Positions 26,001-35,063 of a DNA stretch of 48,115 nucleotides are shown here, piece after piece. Within the stretch, counting starts at the first letter, position 1; each line of letters begins with the position of its first letter. Source of the DNA: JAQGMV01 sp050260255 (GTDB lineage: Bacteria > Pseudomonadota > Gammaproteobacteria > Burkholderiales > SG8-41); assembly GCA_050260255.1 (NCBI GenBank), contig JBLNBW010000334.1, positions 1 through 48,115 of the forward strand. Reading direction: 5' to 3'. Made by a program: the position numbers and the translations under genes. Below the pieces are notes generated by a model that had not been told where the DNA came from, searched no databases, and saw nothing but the letters and a program-made list of their open reading frames with translations.

Positions 26001-26933
26001 GCCGAAACGCCCCGACAGCGCGTCGAGCTCGAGCTCGGGCAAATCTTTCCGCAGGCGGGTGCGCACATTCGTGAGCTGCACGTCCGCGATCGCCTGCTTG
26101 AGTCGGTCGTGGTCGAATGTGAGCCAGGTGCGCAACGCGCCCGAGCCCTGCGGAAACTCGATGGGGAACGGCACCCAGGTACGCCACGCAGCGATGTCGA
26201 CGTGGTCGAGCTGCACGAAGAGCCGCCCGTTCCATTCCGACAGCGCGTCCACGCTGCGGCCGCGCAGGTCGCCGCGGATATCCAGGCCGCGCGCAATTTC
26301 GGAAGGCGCTTCGGCTTGCAGCCCGAAGCGGTGACGCCGGCCACGGTTCACGAGCTGGAGATTCACGTGCTTTAGCGCAAGGGGCGGCGCGCCGCGCAGT
26401 TCATCGGTCCATACCAGACCCGCGTCGTGTATCTCGATGTCCGGCTGCTCGAGCAGCCAGTCGGCGAAGCCGTCGCCTTCGCCGGCCGATTGGTCGAGCT
26501 CTATGCCGGCGACCCAGATGCCGCCCTGCCGGTCGCGCCGCACGTCGAGCACCGGCTTGTAAATGTCGAGGGCGTGAAAGCTCACCCGCATGATCGCCAG
26601 AGAGCGCCACGAGAGCGTGCTGTCGACGCGTGAAAACTCCAGCGCGGGCCGGTCCGAACGGTCGTACACGGTGACGTTCTCGAGGACGAGACGCGGACGC
26701 AGACCATCCCAGTTGCCGGAAATCTTGCCGATTGCGATATGCTGGCGCGAGGCGTTGCTGACTACGCGGGCGATATCGTCCCGGAAGTGGTCGATATTGG
26801 GCAGCAGCCAGTAGCGCAAGCCAAGCACCACGGCGCCCGCCATGAATGCCACAGCCAGCATCGCCCAGACCAGCGTGCGATAGGTCCACACGGAACTTTT
26901 TTTAAGCCAGCGCAGGGCGGCAGCAGCGGTCAC
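23094..26933 (-). CDS. yhdP: YhdP family AsmA-like envelope protein
   Basis: The 1279-residue protein is close in length to E. coli YhdP (1266). One N-terminal membrane segment (about 19-44, LVWAMLAVAFMAGAVVLGLRY) anchors it in the inner membrane. The rest is a long beta-rich periplasmic body with repeated amphipathic strands, and the C-terminus has RRITLDFRDIFSEGFAFDAI and GPVAGVAAFLAQKLLKDPLD, typical of the family. YhdP-like proteins help move phospholipids between membranes. The start is GTG 26933, divergent from glnE across about 66 bases. It heads the yhdP - small protein - nitrilase - tldD run. Confidence 0.93.
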   Translation of the reverse strand: MTAAAALRWLKKSSVWTYRTLVWAMLAVAFMAGAVVLGLRYWLLPNIDHFRDDIARVVSNASRQHIAIGKISGNWDGLRPRLVLENVTVYDRSDRPALEFSRVDSTLSWRSLAIMRVSFHALDIYKPVLDVRRDRQGGIWVAGIELDQSAGEGDGFADWLLEQPDIEIHDAGLVWTDELRGAPPLALKHVNLQLVNRGRRHRFGLQAEAPSEIARGLDIRGDLRGRSVDALSEWNGRLFVQLDHVDIAAWRTWVPFPIEFPQGSGALRTWLTFDHDRLKQAIADVQLTNVRTRLRKDLPELELDALSGRFGWKTMQQGYEISTTALSLATSRLGIALRPADALLHITHDKAGNVVAGELRANSLDLAPLVMLLDRLPVDESTRKTVAAIEPTGAVNDLAVRWKGAWPHPQSYGARMRFAGLGFKRWERLPGVAGFSGSLDATEKGGTLIVSGEHASLDLPSVFHEVIPLDTASAHVTWSHGRDSLDLRFHNVAAANADMAGVAAGSYHHRASGDELDITGTLTRAEARAAARYLPVGLLKEHRPWFERAFVAGRSSDVRFRVKGRVADFPYPDNKGGMFSVVAKVSGAALNYADDWPRIDQIEGELQFRGRRMDVLAKQASIFNVRLAKVQATIPNLDTPAPMLTVTGEAEGPTSDFLNFIAKSPVSSMLDNFTDEARAQGRGRLALKLMLPLANLRETRVNGAYSFLNNNVVVDSAIPPIDQASGRLEFTESSVRIPSATGVFLGGPVTLNAATQRDGVIRIGMSGRINADNVRKLGNDIAIMQHLRGATDWRGTFVVRKKTADLVIESSLQGMASDLPAPLNKAAADAVPLRLERRVNTGQERMGFSYGDVASGQFVMRSEGKRTVVDRGVVRFGGGAAGEPDKPGVWMSGAIRLLDFDEWLRLAGEGEGGASFMVNGMDLKIAQMDVFGRRFHDLAIAATAASGAVNITATAQELEGTGTWRPQGKGRLTARLKRLVVPAAETRMTELREKPPAPAKPPELPALDIVAESFQLGQKQLGRLEVNAVHENRDWKIERLRITNPESTLSADGVWQGWLSQPRTQLNVRLDVSDIGKTLARWGLPEGVRRGTAKIEGTLHWAGSPQEFDYPTLGGNLVIDAARGQFVKLEPGIAKLLGILSLQALPRRITLDFRDIFSEGFAFDAILGAVTISRGVASTDNLRIIGPSAQVVMTGNVDLARETQSLFVRVSPHLSDSVSIAGALIGGPVAGVAAFLAQKLLKDPLDQIAGFDYGITGTWSDPQVAKLERPEAPKRESNP

Positions 26934-26999
26934 GTAGTGCCTGAAAATCGAAAAATGCAGCAGTCAAACAACGGTTTAGACATTCTAACCCGATCGCAC

Positions 27000-29720
27000 A
27001 TGGAATCGAATACCGATTTACATCCTGTTACGAACGACGCGCGCGTCGCGCTGGCATGCCGGTACAGCCGCTACGCGAAACGCGTCCTCGACGCGCGGCC
27101 CGAGCTCGCTCGTCAGCCCTTCGACAGCCCCTATGCGCGCTCTGCCATGCTCGAGGCGATCCGTCGCGAATGCGCCACCGACGATGCCGCACTCGGGCGA
27201 GCGTTGCGGCTGCTGCGCCAGGAAGTGATGCTGCGGCTCATCGTACGGGACTTGAACGGGCTTGCGGACCTGAAGGAAGTCACGGAAACCACCACCACGC
27301 TTGCCGAAGTGGCGATCACCGCAGCGTTGGAGCACGTCGAAGCCGATCTGGTTCAGCAGTACGGCGTGCCGCGCGGCCCGAGCGGGCGGCGGCAGCAGCT
27401 CCATGTGGTCGGAATGGGCAAGCTGGGCGGGGGCGAGCTCAACGTCTCGTCGGACATCGACATCATCCTGCTCTATCCGGAAGACGGCGACACCGACGGC
27501 GCCCGGCCGCTCAGCAATCACGAATACTTCACGCGCGCGGCGCGGCGCACGATAGGCGCGCTCGCCGAGCTCACCGAGCACGGCTATGTCTTCCGCGTGG
27601 ACACGCGGTTGCGGCCGTACGGCGACAGCGGTCCGCTGGTGATGAGCTTCGACATGCTCGAGAACTACCTCATCACGCAGGGCCGCGAATGGGGGCGCTA
27701 CGCCTGGATCAAGGGGCGGGCGCTCACCGGCGACCGCGGCGGCGAGCTCATGGAGCTCGTGCGGCCTTTCGTCTTCCGCCGCCATCTGGATTACAGTGCC
27801 TTCTCCTCGATGCGCGAGCTCCATGAGCAGGTGCGCCGTGAGGTGGCTCGGCGTGACATCGCCGACAACATCAAGCTCGGACCCGGCGGCATACGCGAAA
27901 TCGAGTTCATCGTTCAGCTGTTTCAGCTGATCCGCGGCGGCCGGGATGCGCTGCTGCGGGCGAAGCCCACCCTCCAGGTGCTCGCTCTGCTGCTCGAGCG
28001 CCGCCTGCTTCCCGAAGCTGCGGTGCGGGAGCTGCACGAGGCGTACGTGTTTCTGCGCAATCTTGAGCACCGTCTGCAGTACGCCGACGACCAGCAAACG
28101 CATCGTCTCCCCCATGGCGATGAAGAGCGCGCCGCCATTGCCCGGCAAATGGGATATGCGAGCTACGCCGACTTCGCCGCCGCGCTCGAACGGCACCGCG
28201 CTCACGTATCGCGCCACTTCAGCGAAATATTCGCAAGCTCCACGCCCACATCGCAGCATCCGCTCGCCCCGATCTGGCAGGACGCGGAGTCGGCCGACGC
28301 GGTGGTGGAGCAGCTCACCGCCCTCGGCTTCCGGCGCGCGCGTGACATGCAGCAGCGGCTGGCCGGCATGCGCCGCAGTGCACGCTACCGCGAGATGCCA
28401 GCGGTGAGCCAGGCGCGGCTCGATCGCCTCGTTCCACTCACGATAGCCGCCGCGCGCGGCTATCCGGATCGCGACGCAACACTCGAGCGCATGCTGCAGC
28501 TGCTCGAAAGCGTAAGCCGCCGCGAGTCCTATCTCGCCCTGCTCGAGCAATACCCCGACGCGCTCGGCCGCGTGGCGGAGCTCATGAGCGCGAGCCCGTG
28601 GGTCGCACAGTACCTCACTCAGCATCCGATACTGCTCGACGAGCTGCTCGACCCGCGCACGCTGTATGCCGCGCCGGACTGGCGCGAGCTCACGAGCGCG
28701 CTGCGTCGCAACCTGGACTCCGCTGACACCGACATCGAGCGCCAGATGGACGTGCTGCGCCATTTCAAGCAGACGCAAACGATACGCCTCGTCGCCCAGG
28801 ATCTCGCCGGCACGCTGCCCCTCGAAACGCTGTCGGACCACCTGTCCGACCTTGCGTGCGTGCTGCTGCGGGAAGTGACGCGGCTCGCATGGGGTTATCT
28901 GCGCCAGCGCCATCGCCCGGAGCCGGCGTTCGGCATCGTGGCCTACGGGAAGCTGGGCGGCAAGGAACTGGGTTATGCATCGGATCTCGATCTCGTGTTC
29001 CTCTACGACGATGCGGCGCCGGAGGCGCCGGAGAACTACGCGCGTCTCGCCCAGCGCATCAACCACTGGCTGACGAGCATGACCGCCGCGGGCGTGCTGT
29101 ACGAAACCGATTTGCGGTTACGTCCCGACGGCGTGAGCGGCCTGCTCGTGAGCCCGCTTGCGAGCTTTCACGACTATCAGCTCAAAAACGCGTGGGTATG
29201 GGAGCATCAGGCGCTCACACGCGCGCGTTTCGTCGCGGGCGATCCCGCCATAGGCGCAGCGTTCGAAGCGCTGCGGATCGCGGTGCTCCGAGCCCCGCGC
29301 GAGCTCGCCACTCTGAAAGAGGAAATCCGCGCGATGCGCGGCAAGATGCTCGACGCGCATCCCAATCGCACGCAGCTGTTCGATCTGAAGCATGATCCGG
29401 GCGGCATCATCGACGTCGAGTTCATCGTCCAGTACCTCGTGCTCGGCCATTCCAGCGAACATGTCGACCTCACCGGCAATATCGGCAATCTGGCGTTGAT
29501 CAAGCTCGCCGCGCGGCTAGGACTGGTTCCCGAACGCGAAGCGCTCGCGGCGCACGCCGCCTACCGGCGTTTCCGACAGCTTCAGCACGCGCTACGCCTG
29601 CAGGGCGAAAAATACGCACGCGTTCCTCCGTCCGATGTCCGTGCGGAGGTCGACGCAGTCCGCGACTTGTGGAAGCTCGTCTTCGGCGAGGCGCCGCCGC
29701 GCCCAGCGGACGAGCAGTGA
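27000..29720 (+). CDS. glnE: Bifunctional glutamine synthetase adenylyltransferase / adenylyl-removing enzyme
   Basis: The 906-residue enzyme adds AMP to, and removes it from, glutamine synthetase in response to nitrogen status through PII. It has two nucleotidyltransferase domains: the N-terminal one with GKLGGGELNVSSDIDII (~140-156, de-adenylylation) and the C-terminal one with YGKLGGKELGYASDLDLVFL (~648-667, adenylylation), each followed by a helical PII-uridylyl-type segment (GPGGIREIEFIVQ, DPGGIIDVEFIVQ). The start is uncertain: ATG 27000 (MESNTDLH) or ATG 26955 (15 residues more); neither has a strong ribosome binding site. It heads the run glnE-ilvE-zinc finger-waaF. Confidence 0.95.
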   Translation: MESNTDLHPVTNDARVALACRYSRYAKRVLDARPELARQPFDSPYARSAMLEAIRRECATDDAALGRALRLLRQEVMLRLIVRDLNGLADLKEVTETTTTLAEVAITAALEHVEADLVQQYGVPRGPSGRRQQLHVVGMGKLGGGELNVSSDIDIILLYPEDGDTDGARPLSNHEYFTRAARRTIGALAELTEHGYVFRVDTRLRPYGDSGPLVMSFDMLENYLITQGREWGRYAWIKGRALTGDRGGELMELVRPFVFRRHLDYSAFSSMRELHEQVRREVARRDIADNIKLGPGGIREIEFIVQLFQLIRGGRDALLRAKPTLQVLALLLERRLLPEAAVRELHEAYVFLRNLEHRLQYADDQQTHRLPHGDEERAAIARQMGYASYADFAAALERHRAHVSRHFSEIFASSTPTSQHPLAPIWQDAESADAVVEQLTALGFRRARDMQQRLAGMRRSARYREMPAVSQARLDRLVPLTIAAARGYPDRDATLERMLQLLESVSRRESYLALLEQYPDALGRVAELMSASPWVAQYLTQHPILLDELLDPRTLYAAPDWRELTSALRRNLDSADTDIERQMDVLRHFKQTQTIRLVAQDLAGTLPLETLSDHLSDLACVLLREVTRLAWGYLRQRHRPEPAFGIVAYGKLGGKELGYASDLDLVFLYDDAAPEAPENYARLAQRINHWLTSMTAAGVLYETDLRLRPDGVSGLLVSPLASFHDYQLKNAWVWEHQALTRARFVAGDPAIGAAFEALRIAVLRAPRELATLKEEIRAMRGKMLDAHPNRTQLFDLKHDPGGIIDVEFIVQYLVLGHSSEHVDLTGNIGNLALIKLAARLGLVPEREALAAHAAYRRFRQLQHALRLQGEKYARVPPSDVRAEVDAVRDLWKLVFGEAPPRPADEQ

Positions 29721-29760
29721 CGAATACGGTAAAATGGCCGCTTTCCAAGGGGGTACTGAC

Positions 29761-30687
29761 ATGTCGATGGCAGATCGTGACGGGCACATTTGGTACGACG
29801 GCAAGCTCGTGCCCTGGCGGAATGCCACGACTCATGTGCTCACCCACTCGCTCCATTACGGCCTTGCCGTATTCGAGGGTGTGCGCGCGTATCAGACCGG
29901 CCAAGGCACGGCGATATTCCGGCTCAAAGAGCATACCGACCGGCTGTTCAATTCCGCGCACATCTATCTCATGAAGATCCCGTACTCCCGGGATGAGATC
30001 ATGGAAGCGCAGAAGGAAGTCGTGCGCGCGAACAAGATGGAATCCTGCTACATCCGGCCCATCGCCTTCTACGGCTCCGAAAAAATGGGCGTGTCGCCCA
30101 AGGGCGCGAGCGTTCATGTGGCGATCGCCGCGTGGCCTTGGGGCGCGTACCTGGGCGCCGAAGCGCTCGAGAAAGGCATACGCGTGAAAACGTCTTCGTA
30201 TGCGCGCCATCACGTCAACGTTTCGATGTGCCGCGCCAAGTACTCCGGCACCTATGCGAACTCCATACTCGCGAACTTGGAAGCGACCGAGCACGGCTAC
30301 GACGAGGCGCTGCTGCTCGACGTCGACGGATTCGTGGCCGAAGGATCGGGAGAGAACTTCTTCGTCGTGAAAGACGGCGCGCTGTACGAGCCCGAGCTCA
30401 CGAGCGGACTGTCCGGCATCACACGCGACGCCATCATCACGCTTGCCACCGAAATGGGCTACACCGTGAGCTCCAAGCGCATCACGCGAGACGACGTCTA
30501 TATCGCCGACGAGGCCTTCTTCACGGGCACGGCCGCCGAAGTGACGCCGATACGCGAGGTGGACGGCCGTGTCATCGGCAGCGGCAAGCGCGGTCCGATC
30601 ACGGCGCGGCTGCAGCAGGCTTTCTTCGACTGCGTGCTGGGCAAGTCGGAGAAGCATCGCGACTGGCTCACTCCCGTGGCCTCCTGA
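29761..30687 (+). CDS. ilvE: Branched-chain amino acid aminotransferase
   Basis: The 308-residue fold-type IV PLP enzyme transfers the amino group between glutamate and the 2-keto acids of Leu, Ile and Val. The PLP lysine is Lys160 in MCRAKYSGTYANSILANLEA. SLHYGLAVFEGVRAY (30-44), VAEGSGENFFVVKDG and SGITRDAII are family motifs. ATG 29761 was chosen for the AAGGGGG eight bases upstream and the normal N-terminus. It follows glnE by 40 bases and is followed by the zinc-finger gene, whose ribosome binding site overlaps the ilvE stop. Confidence 0.95.
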   Translation: MSMADRDGHIWYDGKLVPWRNATTHVLTHSLHYGLAVFEGVRAYQTGQGTAIFRLKEHTDRLFNSAHIYLMKIPYSRDEIMEAQKEVVRANKMESCYIRPIAFYGSEKMGVSPKGASVHVAIAAWPWGAYLGAEALEKGIRVKTSSYARHHVNVSMCRAKYSGTYANSILANLEATEHGYDEALLLDVDGFVAEGSGENFFVVKDGALYEPELTSGLSGITRDAIITLATEMGYTVSSKRITRDDVYIADEAFFTGTAAEVTPIREVDGRVIGSGKRGPITARLQQAFFDCVLGKSEKHRDWLTPVAS

Positions 30688-30695
30688 GGACGACG

Positions 30696-30899
30696 ATGAA
30701 CGACGTACGACAGACATCCGCCCGCGAAGTGGAAGTGACCGCGGCGGACCTTCCGCTGCATTGCCCGACTCCGGAAATGAAGCTGTGGAACGCGCACCCC
30801 CGCGTGTATCTGCCGATCGAGAAGTCCGGCGAGGCGCTATGCCCGTACTGCGGCACGCATTACACGTTGAAGGGCGGCGCAGTCGCCGGCGGGCACTAG
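30696..30899 (+). CDS. Small zinc-finger protein (zf-CHCC type)
   Basis: The 67-residue protein has a predicted zinc site Cys23-x10-His34-x14-Cys49-x2-Cys52 (LHCP, NAHPRVYLP, ALCPYCGTHY). This CHCC domain is shared with the mitochondrial complex I subunit NDUFS6 and with small proteobacterial proteins of unclear role. TGAGGAC gives a ribosome binding site overlapping the ilvE stop, so it is translated with ilvE. The order ilvE - zinc finger - waaF is frequent in betaproteobacteria. No signal peptide is present. Confidence 0.9.
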   Translation: MNDVRQTSAREVEVTAADLPLHCPTPEMKLWNAHPRVYLPIEKSGEALCPYCGTHYTLKGGAVAGGH

Positions 30900-30978
30900 C
30901 CGCGACGCTGGTGGCCGATGGCGGGCGACCGACCGCGCGCCCGCTCCCCCATATCACTGCTGCGCATCACTTTCCCAC

Positions 30979-32025
30979 GTGAAAATACTCGTCGTCGCCC
31001 CGTCCTGGATAGGCGACACCGTGCTGTCGCAGCCGCTGTTCCGGCTGCTGCACCAGCGCTACCCCGGGCTGCAGCTCGATGTGATCGGGCCGCCGTGGAC
31101 GCTGCCACTGCTGCGCCGCATGCCCGAAGTCCGGCGCGCGTCGGCGCACGGCTTCGCGCACGGGGAGCTCAAGCTCGGCAGCCGCTTCCGCCTGGGACGC
31201 GAGCTCGCGCGTGAGGGTTACGACCAGGCGATCGTCCTGCCCAACACGCTGAAATCCGCGCTCATCACGCTGTTCGCGGGCATACGGCGGCGCACGGGCT
31301 ACCGCGGCGAGTCACGCTGGCTGGTGTTGAACGACATGCGTCACCTCGACGAGCGCGCGTTGCCGCAGATCGCGCAGCGTTACGCCGCGCTGGGCCTCGA
31401 TCAGGGCATGTCACTGCCCGCCCGGCTGCCGCTGCCGCATCTCACTGCGGACCCGGCTGCCGTGCGCCGCACGCTCGAGCGGCACGTGCTCGGCGAAGCG
31501 GGCAACGCGATCGCGTTCTGCCCCGGCGCGGAGTACGGGCCCGCAAAGCGATGGCCCGCGCCGTACTTCGCGGAGCTCGCACGCAAGCTGTCCGCGGAAG
31601 GCCATCCGGTATGGCTGATCGGATCGTCGAACGACGCTGCGGTGGGTGAGGAAATCGAGCGGCTGGCGCCCGGCGCGGTGGTCAATCTGTGCGGCAAGAC
31701 GGCGCTGGACGAGGCCATCGATCTGCTCGCCGCTGCACACCTCGTGGTGACCAACGATACGGGACTCATGCACATCGCGGCCGCGCTCGGCACGCCGCTG
31801 CTCGCGCTGTACGGCTCGAGCACGCCGACCTTCACGCCGCCGATGTCCGAAGCGGCAACGATATTGAAGCTCGACATGCCATGCAGCCCGTGCTTCGAGC
31901 GCACCTGCCCGCTGGGACACTTTGACTGCATGAATCGCCTGAAGCCGGCGAACGTGCACGACCGCGTCATGGAGCTGCTCGCCCAGCTGCCGCAGCCGCA
32001 CGAGGCAATGCGCACTACAGGTTGA
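30979..32025 (+). CDS. waaF: Lipopolysaccharide heptosyltransferase II
   Basis: The 348-residue GT-B enzyme of family 9 adds the second L-glycero-D-manno-heptose to the LPS inner core at the inner membrane's cytoplasmic face. MKILVVAPSWIGDTVLSQPL is the canonical N-terminus and sets the GTG start at 30979. FCPGAEYGPAKRWPAPYFAELA and NDTGLMHIAAALGTPLLALYG bind ADP-heptose, and CSPCFERTCPLGHFDCM near the end is typical of WaaF. Its 3' end overlaps the convergent FMN-split-barrel gene by 11 bases. Its presence implies a heptose-containing LPS. Confidence 0.94.
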   Translation: MKILVVAPSWIGDTVLSQPLFRLLHQRYPGLQLDVIGPPWTLPLLRRMPEVRRASAHGFAHGELKLGSRFRLGRELAREGYDQAIVLPNTLKSALITLFAGIRRRTGYRGESRWLVLNDMRHLDERALPQIAQRYAALGLDQGMSLPARLPLPHLTADPAAVRRTLERHVLGEAGNAIAFCPGAEYGPAKRWPAPYFAELARKLSAEGHPVWLIGSSNDAAVGEEIERLAPGAVVNLCGKTALDEAIDLLAAAHLVVTNDTGLMHIAAALGTPLLALYGSSTPTFTPPMSEAATILKLDMPCSPCFERTCPLGHFDCMNRLKPANVHDRVMELLAQLPQPHEAMRTTG

Positions 32026-32518
32026 GCTTGGCGTTCTCGCCGAGCGCGTCTTTCTCTCCAGTCGCGATCGCCTTGGTGAGGCCGTAGAGCTGGCCGATCG
32101 AGGTTCCCGGGCCGTCCCAGTACTCCGCCTTGTGCACGTCGACGCGCAGCAGCGCGAGGTCCGGATCGTCCGGACCTTGGGGGAACCAGGCCTTTGCCCA
32201 GTCCGTCCACAGCGCCTTGACCTTCGCCGTATCGCGCACTACCGTCGCGGTGCCGGAGAGGGACACGTAATCCTGCTTCTCGGGATGGGCGTAACTTAAG
32301 TTCACCTGCCAGTCGCCGCCGGCGACCTCGGCGATTTTCGGCGACGTCACCGACGTGAAAAACCACAACGCATCGTTCGCGTCCATTTCGAGCGTCTGCA
32401 GCGGACGGCTGCGCAGGCTGCCGTCGTGGTCCACTGTGGTCATCATCGCGACTTTCAGATCCGCGATCAGATCGCGCAGCTTCTCGATCTCTTCCGTTTT
32501 CGCGCGTGAGCCTTCCAT
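32015..32518 (-). CDS. Pyridoxamine 5'-phosphate oxidase-like FMN-binding split-barrel protein
   Basis: The 167-residue protein resembles the general stress protein 26 branch of the split-barrel fold: LRDLIADLKVAMMTTVDHDG, SRPLQTLEMDANDALWFFTS, VNLSYAHPEKQDYVSLSGTA and a C-terminal KAEYWDGPG. These proteins bind FMN or related cofactors, and many have no proven reaction. ATG 32518 has GGAGG at the right distance; an upstream ATG at 32530 would place the ribosome binding site inside the gene. It is the last of the leftward genes in the catabolic region, 114 bases after the CoA-transferase, and may not belong to that pathway. Confidence 0.88.
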   Translation of the reverse strand: MEGSRAKTEEIEKLRDLIADLKVAMMTTVDHDGSLRSRPLQTLEMDANDALWFFTSVTSPKIAEVAGGDWQVNLSYAHPEKQDYVSLSGTATVVRDTAKVKALWTDWAKAWFPQGPDDPDLALLRVDVHKAEYWDGPGTSIGQLYGLTKAIATGEKDALGENAKLNL

Positions 32519-32632
32519 CGGCGCCTCCAATCGGTAGGAATCCGAAACTCGATGCGAAATACGTGCCGCGCGCGCGGGTCAGCGTGCAGTGTGACGCCGG
32601 CTGCGTGCTGTCCATTCACCGGCGCAGCAGCG

Positions 32633-33868
32633 TCAGTGTTTACCGCTCGCCTCGCACGCGACACCATCGGCGAGCAGCCTCTCGTAGGAGGCGTCGTCGA
32701 TGCCCACTTCCCGTAACAGCTCGCGATTATGCTGCCCGAGCGCGGGCGCCGGCGTGCGTATCGATCCCGGCGTGCCCGACAGGCGCGGCACCACGTGGTG
32801 CATCGGGTACTCACCCATTTCGGCGTCGGGATAGTCGGCGATGAGCTCGCGCTCGATGACATGAGGATCTTCGACGATCTGCGAGATGTCGTAGATGGGC
32901 CCTATGGTGACTTCCGCTTTCTCGAAGAATTCGACGTTCTCGGCCTGCGTGCGCTGGGCGATGAATGCGCCGATGATGGCATCGAGCTCTTCCGCATGCT
33001 TCACGCGCTCGGCATTCGTCTTGTAGCGCGGATCGTCGCAAAGCTCCGGCCGGCCGATCGACCGGAACACCCGCTCGGCCATCTTTTGCGTGGAAGCGGA
33101 GAGACCCACGTACAGCCCGTCCTTGCATTTGTACGCGTTGCGCGGCCCCGAGTTGGTCGAGCGGCTGCCGGTGCGCGGCTTCACTTTGCCGGTGAGGCGA
33201 TAGCTCGCCGCCTGCGGTCCCAGCACGGCGAACACCGGATCGAGCAGCGGCAGATCGATGACCTGTCCTTTGCCGCCGTTCATTTCCACTTCACGCAGCG
33301 CCACCATGACCGCTGCCGCGCCGTACAGCCCGGCATAGGAGTCGGCCATGTAAATCGGCGGCAGCACCGGCTCGCGGTCCGCGAAGCCGTTCATCGATGC
33401 ATAGCCCGACATGCCTTCGACCAGCGTACCGAAGCCCGGTCGCCGGCGATAAGGGCCGTCCTGGCCCCAGCCGGAAATGCGCACGATCACGAGCTTGGGC
33501 TGGTGCTTGAGCAGTACGTCGGGCCCGAGGCCCATGGTCTCGAGCGTGCCCGGCCTGAAGCTCTCCACGAATATCGCCGCACCGCGCAAGAGCTCGAGCA
33601 GCAGCTCGCGCGCTTGCGGCTTGCGCAGCTCGAGGCCGAGGCTTTTTTTGTTGCGGGCGTAGAGCTTCCAGTTGATCTGCACGCCGTTGGTTTTCCAGTC
33701 GCGCAGCGTGTCGCCCGCCGGCGGCTCCACCTTGATCACCTCGGCGCCGAAGTCGCCGAGAAATTGCGTGAGCTGGTTGCCGGCGACCAGCCGCGACAGA
33801 TCGAGCACGCGCACGCCTTCCAGCGGGCCGCGCGCATTGGCTTCGTATGATTTTTTGTGCAGCTTCAT
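32633..33868 (-). CDS. Class III CoA-transferase (CaiB/BaiF family)
   Basis: The 411-residue protein moves CoA between an acyl-CoA donor and a carboxylic acid. The N-terminal LEGVRVLDLSRLVAGNQLTQ and GDFGAEVIKVEPPAGDTLR are CaiB hallmarks, and the nucleophile aspartate is Asp176 (YMADSYAG). EVTIGPIYDISQIVEDPHV is near the C-terminus. ATG 33868 was chosen over an upstream start that adds 28 residues without family similarity. It is in the leftward block with two solute-binding proteins and may activate the imported acid as a CoA ester. The substrate is not readable from sequence. Confidence 0.9.
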   Translation of the reverse strand: MKLHKKSYEANARGPLEGVRVLDLSRLVAGNQLTQFLGDFGAEVIKVEPPAGDTLRDWKTNGVQINWKLYARNKKSLGLELRKPQARELLLELLRGAAIFVESFRPGTLETMGLGPDVLLKHQPKLVIVRISGWGQDGPYRRRPGFGTLVEGMSGYASMNGFADREPVLPPIYMADSYAGLYGAAAVMVALREVEMNGGKGQVIDLPLLDPVFAVLGPQAASYRLTGKVKPRTGSRSTNSGPRNAYKCKDGLYVGLSASTQKMAERVFRSIGRPELCDDPRYKTNAERVKHAEELDAIIGAFIAQRTQAENVEFFEKAEVTIGPIYDISQIVEDPHVIERELIADYPDAEMGEYPMHHVVPRLSGTPGSIRTPAPALGQHNRELLREVGIDDASYERLLADGVACEASGKH

Positions 33869-33953
33869 AGTATGTCGGTGAACTTCGAATCGTGAACCGA
33901 AAATGCGCCTCGCCGAGCGCTCTACGCCGTAAGCAATGTGCACGGCACGCACG

Positions 33954-34943
33954 TCATTCCGTCTGAATGTTTGCTTCCTTCACGACCTTCTTCCACTTCG
34001 CGATCTCGCTCTTCACGATGCCGCTGAAAGCTTCGGGCGTCGTCGGCGCCGGCTCGGCCCCGAAGTCGGCGAAGCGCTTCTTCATGTCCTCCGTCGCGAG
34101 CACCTTGTGGATTTCGTTGCTCAGCCTGTCGAGCACGGCCTTCGGCGTTTTCGCAGGCGCGAAGACGCCCCACCACAGCTCGTTGTCGTAGCCCGGCAGC
34201 GTTTCGGCGATGGCCGGCAACTCGGGTACGAACGACGAGCGCTTGGGGCTCGATACGCCGAGCGCCCGCAGCCGCCCGGAGTTCATTTGAGCCTGCACCG
34301 ACGGCAGGCTCACGAGCAGCACCTGCACGTGGCCGCCCATGAGATCGGTGATCGCGGGCGCCATGCCCTTGTGCGGCACGTGCGTCATCTTGATCTTCGC
34401 CATCGCTTGCAACACTTCGATCCCGAGGTGATTGATGCTGCCGCTGCCGGCGGAGGTGTAATTGAGCTGACCGGGCTTCGCGCGCGCGAGCGCAACGAAT
34501 TCCTTCACCGATTTCACAGGCAGCGCGGGATGGACGACCAGCACCATGGGCCCTTTGCCGAGCATGGTCACGCCCGCGACGTCGCTCACCGGATCGAACG
34601 GCAGCCGCGGCATCACGGCGGTGCCGGTCGTATACGAGGTCGACGTGACATAAAGCGTATGGCCGTCGGGCGCCGACTTTGCCATGAGCTCCGCGGCTAT
34701 CATCTGATTTGCGCCCGGACGGTTTTCCACCACGACGGGCTGCCCCCACGCTTCGTTGAGGCGCTGCCCTATGGCACGTGCGAAGATGTCATTGCTGCCG
34801 CCTGCCGGCGCGCCGACGAGTATGCGTATATTCTTCGAAGGGAAAGCGGTTTGCGCGGCGGCCACACCTGCGAACGCTACGGCGATCGCGCACAATGCAG
34901 ATGTCGCGAGCCTCACGCGCCCGCGACAGTTGTTGTTCTTCAT
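33954..34943 (-). CDS. Bug/TctC-family periplasmic solute-binding protein, copy 1
   Basis: The 329-residue precursor has a signal peptide (about 1-31, ending VAFAGVAAA). It shows the Bug signature: FPSKNIRILVGAPAGGSNDI, VVVENRPGANQMIAAELMA, YTSAGSGSINHLGIE and VPHKGMAPAITDLMGGHVQV. Such proteins capture carboxylates, aromatic acids or amino acids for TctAB-type carriers or act as sensors. No tctA or tctB lies nearby. AGGGGCG precedes ATG 34943. It lies between the CoA-transferase and a second Bug gene and shares the same C-terminal KWKKVVKEANIQTE pattern, so the two are likely paralogues. Confidence 0.92.
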   Translation of the reverse strand: MKNNNCRGRVRLATSALCAIAVAFAGVAAAQTAFPSKNIRILVGAPAGGSNDIFARAIGQRLNEAWGQPVVVENRPGANQMIAAELMAKSAPDGHTLYVTSTSYTTGTAVMPRLPFDPVSDVAGVTMLGKGPMVLVVHPALPVKSVKEFVALARAKPGQLNYTSAGSGSINHLGIEVLQAMAKIKMTHVPHKGMAPAITDLMGGHVQVLLVSLPSVQAQMNSGRLRALGVSSPKRSSFVPELPAIAETLPGYDNELWWGVFAPAKTPKAVLDRLSNEIHKVLATEDMKKRFADFGAEPAPTTPEAFSGIVKSEIAKWKKVVKEANIQTE

Positions 34944-35063
34944 GACGCCCCTCACCTGAAAACCGAAAGAACGTCATTCTCCTGTGGCCGCAGGCGAAAG
35001 TGAAGCGCGTACGCGGAAGACCGCGCACGCGCGTACCGCTGGACAGAACAACGCCGTGGCGCG

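Noticed and set aside
23004..26375. Plus-strand open frame of 1123 codons
   Set aside because: It is fully antisense to yhdP, which has family-typical sequence and length. The antisense product is Arg/His/Ala-rich and low in complexity, as expected from GC-rich antisense frames.
27018..29066. Minus-strand open frame of 682 codons
   Set aside because: Antisense to glnE, which has both nucleotidyltransferase motifs. No domain features.
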